From an uncultured Campylobacter sp. (GTDB lineage Bacteria > Campylobacterota > Campylobacteria > Campylobacterales > Campylobacteraceae), in contig UQCL01000068.1 of assembly GCA_900539505.1 (NCBI GenBank), positions 1 to 10,390 on the forward strand: a DNA stretch of 10,390 nt, written 5' to 3'. Below, piece by piece: positions 5,607-10,390 of this stretch (within the stretch, counting starts at the first letter, position 1; the number at the start of each line of letters is the position of its first letter). The position numbers and the translations under genes are program-made. The notes beneath the pieces are model-generated. The model was not told where the DNA came from and ran no database searches. It saw only the letters and a list, made by a program, of their open reading frames with translations.

Positions 5607-6767
5607 TTAAATTTCGCCCTTTATCGCGGCGCGGATTTGCGGCAGGCGCGCCTTTACGAGCTCATAGACGAAGCCTTTGCTAAGCCGCTCACCGTGCAGA
5701 TGATCGCTTACGATCTTCATCATCGCCCACGGTACGCCCGCGCGCTCGCAAGCACCCACGAAAAGCGCGCTCTCCATATCGTAAAGCGTAACGCCGCGAT
5801 TTGCACGCTCGCAAGTAGCGCCTTTTGCCGTGCACAGCGTATTTTGTGCAGCTCGTGCTGCGGTATTCGTCGCGACGCTGTACCCACCTACCGCGATTTG
5901 TGAGGGTTTTACGCTCGCTAAATTTTGCGCCTCGACCTGCGTCGCGCTTTGTGCCGCAGTCTGAGACGTGCCTTGCGTGAAATTTTTTGTATCTGCCGCG
6001 CCGTTCGTTCCTTGCGTTGGGGCTTGTGCGTTTATCTCGCCGCATGTCTCGATTTCTTCGATATTTGCCTCATCGGTCTGCTCCGCTTCGTTTAAAATTT
6101 TAGGCTCGCTCACGCAGATTAAATTTGCCCGCAGCTTGCCGTCCAAACTCGCGCCGCAAAATTCCCGCTCGCAAACGTTTTTAAATTTAGAAGCTTGCTC
6201 GCCGCTCCCCATTGCCTGCGAGCCATAAAGCTCCGATCCGTCCTCGCCGCAAAATTCCTGCGCTGCCGTACCGTCAAAGTAAAACGCCTCGCCGATTTGC
6301 ACGCCTTTATCCGCGCAGCCGCAGACACCTATGTTTAGCGCAAAGTCCACGCGCCGCGAAAGTAAAATTTCACCGAAGCGCTCTGAATTTCGCGCGGAGA
6401 TAAAATCTAAAATTTTAAAATTTTCAGTCGTATTTTGCGCAGAACCGACCTCTGCATCGCCGCCGCAGAGCGCGCCCGCATCCGAAGAATGCTTAAATTT
6501 TACGTCCGCGCCGCGTCGATCCTTGCGAAGCTCGCGCCCGAATTCCGCGTCTGTATCGGCACGACGAACAAATTCCGCGCCGGGTTCGCTCTTAAATTCT
6601 ATTTCTATGCCGCCTGCAGCGCCCGCTTCAAATTTAGCCCCAAACCTCACGCCGCAGATATATAAAAGCATCTGCTCGCTTGCGAATAGATCGCCGCCGC
6701 GAGTAAGTTTAAAACTCTCGATTATCGCTTGGGCTTCGCAGCGCAAAGCCGTGCAGATTAGTATCAT
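5607..6767 (-). CDS. nucleoside phosphorylase/nucleosidase-like protein with large insertions
   Basis: A 386-residue protein built on the PNP/MTAN nucleoside phosphorylase fold. Core pieces: MILICTALRCEAQAII (1-16), LLYICGVRFG (34-43), VDFALNIGVCGCADKGVQIGEAFYFDG (140-166), LICVSEPKIL (216-225) and GVTLYDMESALFVGACERAGVPWAMMKIVSDHLHG (325-359). DMES and VSD match the ribose-binding Met-Glu and the catalytic Asp of the family. Family members are usually 200-250 residues; here about 180 extra residues fill loops at roughly 46-110, 167-212 and 226-320, rich in Ala, Gly, Glu, Gln and Thr. The probable role is cleavage of a nucleoside or related compound in the cytoplasm; the substrate is unknown. 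I start at the ATG at 6767, preceded by GGAAGGGG, rather than the TTG at 6782, which overlaps that ribosome binding site. It is divergent from uvrA. Confidence 0.82.
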   Translation of the reverse strand: MILICTALRCEAQAIIESFKLTRGGDLFASEQMLLYICGVRFGAKFEAGAAGGIEIEFKSEPGAEFVRRADTDAEFGRELRKDRRGADVKFKHSSDAGALCGGDAEVGSAQNTTENFKILDFISARNSERFGEILLSRRVDFALNIGVCGCADKGVQIGEAFYFDGTAAQEFCGEDGSELYGSQAMGSGEQASKFKNVCEREFCGASLDGKLRANLICVSEPKILNEAEQTDEANIEEIETCGEINAQAPTQGTNGAADTKNFTQGTSQTAAQSATQVEAQNLASVKPSQIAVGGYSVATNTAARAAQNTLCTAKGATCERANRGVTLYDMESALFVGACERAGVPWAMMKIVSDHLHGERLSKGFVYELVKARLPQIRAAIKGEI

Positions 6768-6789
6768 CGCCGCCCCTTCCAAAAGCGCA

Positions 6790-6795
6790 ATTTTA
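6790..6795 (-). promoter_or_regulatory. candidate -10 box of the nucleosidase-like gene
   Basis: TAAAAT on the minus strand (in GTTAAAATTG) lies 22 bases before the chosen ATG at 6767. The predicted leader is about 15 bases and would hold just the GGAAGGGG site. It lies back to back with the uvrA promoter. Confidence 0.4.
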
Positions 6796-6806
6796 ACAAT
6801 TTGAGC

Positions 6807-6812
6807 TATAAT
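6807..6812 (+). promoter_or_regulatory. -10 box of uvrA
   Basis: A perfect TATAAT preceded by GC (GAGCTATAATGTAAG) lies 30 bases before the uvrA ATG. Transcription would start near 6819. AAGGGCG at about 6833-6839 is the ribosome binding site. No LexA-type or other operator is evident in the 75-base divergent region. A -35 box is weak, as is usual in this group. Confidence 0.65.
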
Positions 6813-6842
6813 GTAAGATTAATTTGGCACAAAAGGGCGAAA

Positions 6843-9689
6843 ATGAACGATCTCATCACCATCACGGGCGCGCGCGAGCACAATCTGAAAAATATAAATT
6901 TGCAAATTCCAAAGGACAAACTCGTCGTTTTTACCGGTCTTAGCGGCAGCGGCAAGAGCACGCTGGCGTTTGATACGCTATATGCCGAGGGGCAACGCAG
7001 ATATGTCGAGAGCCTAAGTAGCTACGCGAGACAGTTTTTAGACCGCGTAGGCAAGCCCGACGTCGATAAGATCGACGGTCTGACGCCTGCGATCGCGATC
7101 GATCAAAAAACGACGTCGAAAAACCCACGCTCGACGGTGGGCACGATTACCGAAATTTATGACTATCTGAGGCTGCTTTATGCGCGCGTCGGGGTGCAGC
7201 ACTGCCACAAATGCGGCAAGCCGATCTCAAAGATGAGCTCCAGCGACATCATCGCCGAGATCATGAAGCTGCCGCGCGGCGCGAAGGTGATCTTGGGCGC
7301 GCCCTTGGTGCGCGAGAAAAAGGGCAGCTTCGCCGATATGTTGCAAAGCTTGCGCGAGCAGGGCTACGTGCGCGCTCAGATCGATGGCGTGCTGGTGCGG
7401 CTGGACGAGGAGATCGAGCTGAGCAAGACGAAAAAGCACTCGATCAAGGTCATCATCGACCGCACGACCATCGACGAGGAAAATTCCATCCGTATCGCAA
7501 GCGACGTTGAAAAGGCGCTCAAGCTCAGCTTCGGCGAGCTTGAGGTGGAGATCGCAAACGCCGCCGAGCTTGGGCTCGCGCAGAGCCTGATCCACTACAG
7601 CGAGCATATGGCGTGCTTTGATTGTAAAATTTCATTCAAGCCGCTCGAACCGCTCGCGTTTAGCTTCAACTCTCCAAAGGGCGCGTGCGAGAGCTGCGAC
7701 GGGCTAGGGATAAAATTTAGCCTCGATCTGGGCAAGATCATCAACGAAAACGCCTCGATCGAGGGCGGCGCGATCAAGGTGATGTCGGGATTTAACAAGA
7801 GCTATTACTATAAATTTCTGCTCGGGTTTTGCGAGGCAAACGGCATAAACGTTAAAATCCCGTATGCAAATTTAAGCGAAGAGCAAAAAAAGCTGATCCT
7901 CTACGGCAGCGTCAAAGAGATCGATTTTTACTGGAAAAAACACAAGCTCGTGCGAAAATTTGAGGGCGCGATCAAATACGCCTACGATCTGCTCAAAAAC
8001 GAAAGCGATCTGGACGATTATATGAGCGAAAAAATTTGCCCTGACTGCGGCGGACTGCGCCTGCGCCCCGAAAGCCTCGCCGTAAAGGTCGCAGATAAGG
8101 GCATCGGCGACGTGATAAATATGAGTATCGCAGACTGCGTGGAATTTTTCAGCGATAAAAAGCGGTTTTCAAATTTAAGCGAAAAGGACGCGCAGATCGC
8201 GGCGCCGATCCTAAAAGAGATCAACGAGAGGCTGTTTTTCTTAAAGGACGTGGGGCTTGGATACCTCACGCTTGGGCGCGATGCGCGCACCATCAGCGGC
8301 GGCGAGGCGCAGCGTATCCGTATCGCAAGCCAGATCGGTTCTGGTCTTAGCGGCGTGATGTACGTGCTCGACGAGCCTAGCATCGGGCTTCACGAGCGCG
8401 ATACGCAAAAGCTCATCAAGACGCTACGAAATTTACAGGAAAAGGGAAATTCCGTAATCGTCGTCGAACACGATAAAAAGACGATCGAGGCGGCGGACTT
8501 CGTCGTAGATATCGGCCCTGGAGCGGGTAATCTAGGCGGCGAGGTCGTATTTGCCGGGGACGTCGCGCATCTGCTTAAAAGTAATACGCAAACCGCGCTG
8601 TATCTGAACAACCAAAAGGAGATAAACTACCAAAAGCACCGCAAGCAGGAGCTTTGGCTAAGTATCAAAAACGTAAATATCAATAACATCCACGGCCTTT
8701 GCGCAAAATTTCCGCTGCGAAATTTAGTCGGCATCACGGGCGTTAGCGGCAGCGGCAAGAGTTCCTTGGTGCTGCAAACCATACTGCCTACCGCGCTTGA
8801 GGAGCTAAATCGCGCCAAAAAGGTGCACGCGGTAAAGGGCGCTAAAATTTCCGGGCTTGAGAGCCTGGATAAAGTGATCTATCTGGATCAAACCCCGATC
8901 GGACGCACCCCGCGCAGCAATCCTGCGACCTATACGGGGGTGATGGACGAGATCCGCGCTCTTTTTGCCGCGACGAAAGAAGCGCAGCTGCGCGGATACA
9001 AGATCGGCCGCTTCAGCTTCAACGTCAAGGGCGGGCGCTGCGAAAAATGCGCGGGCGAGGGCGAGATCACGATCGAGATGCACTTCCTGCCCGATATCAG
9101 CGTCGTCTGCGACGTCTGCCACGGCACGAGATACAACGCGCAGACGCTTGAAATTTTATACAAAAACAAAAGTATAGCCGACGTTTTGGCGATGAGTATC
9201 GACGAGGCGCTCGAGTTTTTCAAAGCCGTGCCTAAAATTTATCAAAAGCTAAAGACGCTTGCAGACGTCGGGCTCGGCTACGTTTCGCTGGGCCAGCCCG
9301 CCACGACGCTTAGCGGCGGCGAGGCACAGCGCGTCAAGCTCGCCAAGGAGCTAAGCCGCACCGATACGGGCAACACGCTCTATATCCTGGACGAACCAAC
9401 CACGGGACTTCATTTTGCAGACGTAGATCGCCTGGTAGCGGTGTTACATCATTTGGTCGATCTGGGAAATTCCGTCTTTGTGATCGAGCACAATCTGGAC
9501 GTCATCAAAAACTGCGATTACATCATCGACATGGGGCCCGAAGGCGGCGAGGGCGGCGGACAGATCATCGCTTGCGGCACCCCAGAAAAGCTAGCGAAAG
9601 ATTTCAAAAAGACCGGTAGCTACACGGGGGAATTTTTAGCGCAGGAGCTAGCGGCGATGAAGAGCGCAAGCAAAAACAAGCGAGGTTAA
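6843..9689 (+). CDS. uvrA: excinuclease ABC subunit A (UvrA), complete
   Basis: UvrA is the damage-recognition ATPase of nucleotide excision repair; as a dimer it scans DNA with UvrB and loads it at bulky lesions. This copy is 948 residues, full length for the family. Walker A motifs: GLSGSGKST (32-40) and GVSGSGKSS (633-641). ABC signatures: ISGGEAQRIRIA (484-495) and LSGGEAQRVKLA (823-834). Walker B with acidic end: YVLDEPSIGLH (507-517) and YILDEPTTGLH (847-857). Zinc and structural cysteine pairs: C121/C124, C258/C261 with C282/C285, C399/C402, and C733/C736 with C756/C759. I start at the ATG at 6843 because MNDLITITGAREHNLKNI is the standard UvrA beginning; the frame extends up to a TTG at 6801, but that lies inside the promoter. 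The stop is followed within 21 bases by the right repeat gene, so read-through into it is likely. Confidence 0.98.
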   Translation: MNDLITITGAREHNLKNINLQIPKDKLVVFTGLSGSGKSTLAFDTLYAEGQRRYVESLSSYARQFLDRVGKPDVDKIDGLTPAIAIDQKTTSKNPRSTVGTITEIYDYLRLLYARVGVQHCHKCGKPISKMSSSDIIAEIMKLPRGAKVILGAPLVREKKGSFADMLQSLREQGYVRAQIDGVLVRLDEEIELSKTKKHSIKVIIDRTTIDEENSIRIASDVEKALKLSFGELEVEIANAAELGLAQSLIHYSEHMACFDCKISFKPLEPLAFSFNSPKGACESCDGLGIKFSLDLGKIINENASIEGGAIKVMSGFNKSYYYKFLLGFCEANGINVKIPYANLSEEQKKLILYGSVKEIDFYWKKHKLVRKFEGAIKYAYDLLKNESDLDDYMSEKICPDCGGLRLRPESLAVKVADKGIGDVINMSIADCVEFFSDKKRFSNLSEKDAQIAAPILKEINERLFFLKDVGLGYLTLGRDARTISGGEAQRIRIASQIGSGLSGVMYVLDEPSIGLHERDTQKLIKTLRNLQEKGNSVIVVEHDKKTIEAADFVVDIGPGAGNLGGEVVFAGDVAHLLKSNTQTALYLNNQKEINYQKHRKQELWLSIKNVNINNIHGLCAKFPLRNLVGITGVSGSGKSSLVLQTILPTALEELNRAKKVHAVKGAKISGLESLDKVIYLDQTPIGRTPRSNPATYTGVMDEIRALFAATKEAQLRGYKIGRFSFNVKGGRCEKCAGEGEITIEMHFLPDISVVCDVCHGTRYNAQTLEILYKNKSIADVLAMSIDEALEFFKAVPKIYQKLKTLADVGLGYVSLGQPATTLSGGEAQRVKLAKELSRTDTGNTLYILDEPTTGLHFADVDRLVAVLHHLVDLGNSVFVIEHNLDVIKNCDYIIDMGPEGGEGGGQIIACGTPEKLAKDFKKTGSYTGEFLAQELAAMKSASKNKRG

Positions 9690-9710
9690 AGCGCCTTATA
9701 GGGGGCAAGA

Positions 9711-10390
9711 ATGGATCAAAGCAGGCTTGAGGAATTAAAAAGGTTACTAAATGAGCGGCGCGGCGATGCAAAGCAAAACCGCAGCAAGGAGCTTAATGTC
9801 AAAAATTCTAAAACTGAGAATTCTGAAACTGAAAATTCCGAAACTTCGAATTTTAAAGCTCAGAATTCTGAAGTCTCAAATTTTGAATCCCAGGATTCTG
9901 AAGTCTCAAATTCTAAACTTTCAAATTTCGAAACTTCAAATTTCGAAACCCTAAATTCTGATCCTGACGCTTTAAATTTAAAAGCCGAATTAGAAGCCGA
10001 AGCGGATCATAATTCTGCCTGTAAAAACAGCATTGAGCCGCAAAATTTTATCTCAAATGACGGCGGCGCCTTGCAACAAAATTTCAAAGCTAGAGATTAC
10101 GATAAAGAGCCGATAATCATCAAAGACCATACATATTATGAATTTATGATTTATCAATTTCCGGCGCTACTGATAGGTTTTATTATATTTTTGACTTTTG
10201 CTACCATAGTAAATCCCGTCAGTCTTAAGACTTTTCGAATGCTTCCGTCTATATTGGTTTCATTGTTGACCGTAATTAGGGACAAAGACGGCATGTATTT
10301 TGAGTTTAAAAGTGATAAAATTCTGTATTATTACAAAAACAAAATCCGTAAAATTTTCGAATTAAATAGTATAGGTGCGATGATAATTAG
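9711..10390 (+). CDS. pentapeptide-repeat membrane protein, 3' end beyond window
   Basis: An open frame from the ATG at 9711 to the window end gives 226 residues without a stop. Residues 1-20 are charged (MDQSRLEELKRLL). Residues 32-86 are 11 tandem pentapeptides (N-[S/F]-[E/K]-x-x). NSDPDALNLKAE follows at 82-93, then the linker LQQNFKARDYDKEPIIIK (121-138). Two membrane helices follow (about 147-168 and 173-189) and then a soluble part with YFEFKSDKILYYYKNKIRKIF (196-216), which looks like beta strands, possibly a PH-like domain; that is a guess. The N-terminus is predicted to be cytoplasmic. GGGGG sits five bases before the ATG. It lies 21 bases after uvrA and has no clear promoter of its own. 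It is a paralog of the broken left gene. The function is unknown. Confidence 0.85.
   Translation, partial: MDQSRLEELKRLLNERRGDAKQNRSKELNVKNSKTENSETENSETSNFKAQNSEVSNFESQDSEVSNSKLSNFETSNFETLNSDPDALNLKAELEAEADHNSACKNSIEPQNFISNDGGALQQNFKARDYDKEPIIIKDHTYYEFMIYQFPALLIGFIIFLTFATIVNPVSLKTFRMLPSILVSLLTVIRDKDGMYFEFKSDKILYYYKNKIRKIFELNSIGAMII
9804..9968 (+). repeat. 15-bp tandem repeat, 11 units (pentapeptide coding), right copy
   Basis: Eleven in-frame 15-base units encode residues 32-86, the same residue numbers and the same unit count as in the left gene, although unit order and residues differ. Units include NSETE, NSETS, NFKAQ, NSEVS and NFETS. AATTCTGAA and AATTTTGAA are the recurring words. The array is also free of stops in a neighbouring frame, which is why a meaningless ILKLRIL-type reading appears there. 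Confidence 0.85.

Noticed and set aside
6801..6842. Upstream TTG start for UvrA adding 14 residues
   Set aside because: The TTG lies next to the TATAAT box and has no ribosome binding site; the family begins at MNDLI-like sequence, matching the ATG at 6843.
7211..7607. Open frames on both strands inside uvrA and other large genes
   Set aside because: They overlap a full-length conserved gene, lack ribosome binding sites, and arise from GC-rich codon use.
9751..9954. Plus-strand frame with ILKLRIL-type repeats
   Set aside because: It is the pentapeptide array read one frame off; the MDQSRLEELKRLL frame has the ribosome binding site, the paralog and the continuation through membrane helices.
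9804..9968. Classical pentapeptide-repeat (A[D/N]LXX) right-handed beta-helix
   Set aside because: The period is five and Asn is in place, but the central residue is Ser in over half the units of the right copy instead of Leu/Phe, so a stable quadrilateral helix is doubtful. Kept as a repeat without that fold claim.

Overview
The window looks like one assembled contig from a Campylobacter-type epsilonproteobacterium (Campylobacterota). Grounds: intergenic and third-position AAATTT/AAAATTT words are everywhere, candidate promoters are TATAAT-like -10 boxes without a convincing -35, genes are tightly overlapped, some starts are TTG, and the periplasmic proteins carry D/E-x-N-x-S/T glycosylation sequons. 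Base composition is GC-rich for the genus, as in oral species of the C. gracilis kind; the exact species is inference. Bases 1-42 are not biological: they are an Illumina Nextera index plus transposon adapter left on the contig end.

Layout. 43-560 (minus): a repeat protein with 11 tandem pentapeptides, broken by an apparent 1-base deletion and cut by the contig end. 661-3315 (minus): a four-gene operon with overlapping genes, read from 3315 down: short-chain dehydrogenase, two tandem paralogous membrane-anchored proteins with sequon-rich tails, and an inflated protein of a poorly characterised family that resembles alkyladenine glycosylases. 3316-3676: a gene-free stretch with two striking palindromes. 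3677-4951 (minus): a radical SAM protein of the spore-photolyase-like family. 5025-5504 (minus): a small multi-pass membrane protein. 5607-6767 (minus): a nucleoside phosphorylase/nucleosidase-like protein swollen by low-complexity insertions. 6843-9689 (plus): complete uvrA, divergent from the nucleosidase gene. 9711-10390 (plus): a second copy of the pentapeptide-repeat membrane protein, running off the right end.

How it fits together. UvrA is the only gene with a firm function (nucleotide excision repair). A spore-photolyase-like radical SAM protein and a glycosylase-like protein lie nearby, but no shared operon ties the three together. The most interesting signals are: (i) seven extended bacterial N-glycosylation sequons packed into the low-complexity tails of the two paralogous anchored proteins and missing from most other low-complexity stretches; (ii) the pentapeptide-repeat membrane family that flanks the window as an inverted pair, with a conserved N-terminal half, 11 repeats in identical register and diverged C-terminal halves; (iii) two otherwise ordinary folds inflated by insertions that share the same short peptide and DNA words.
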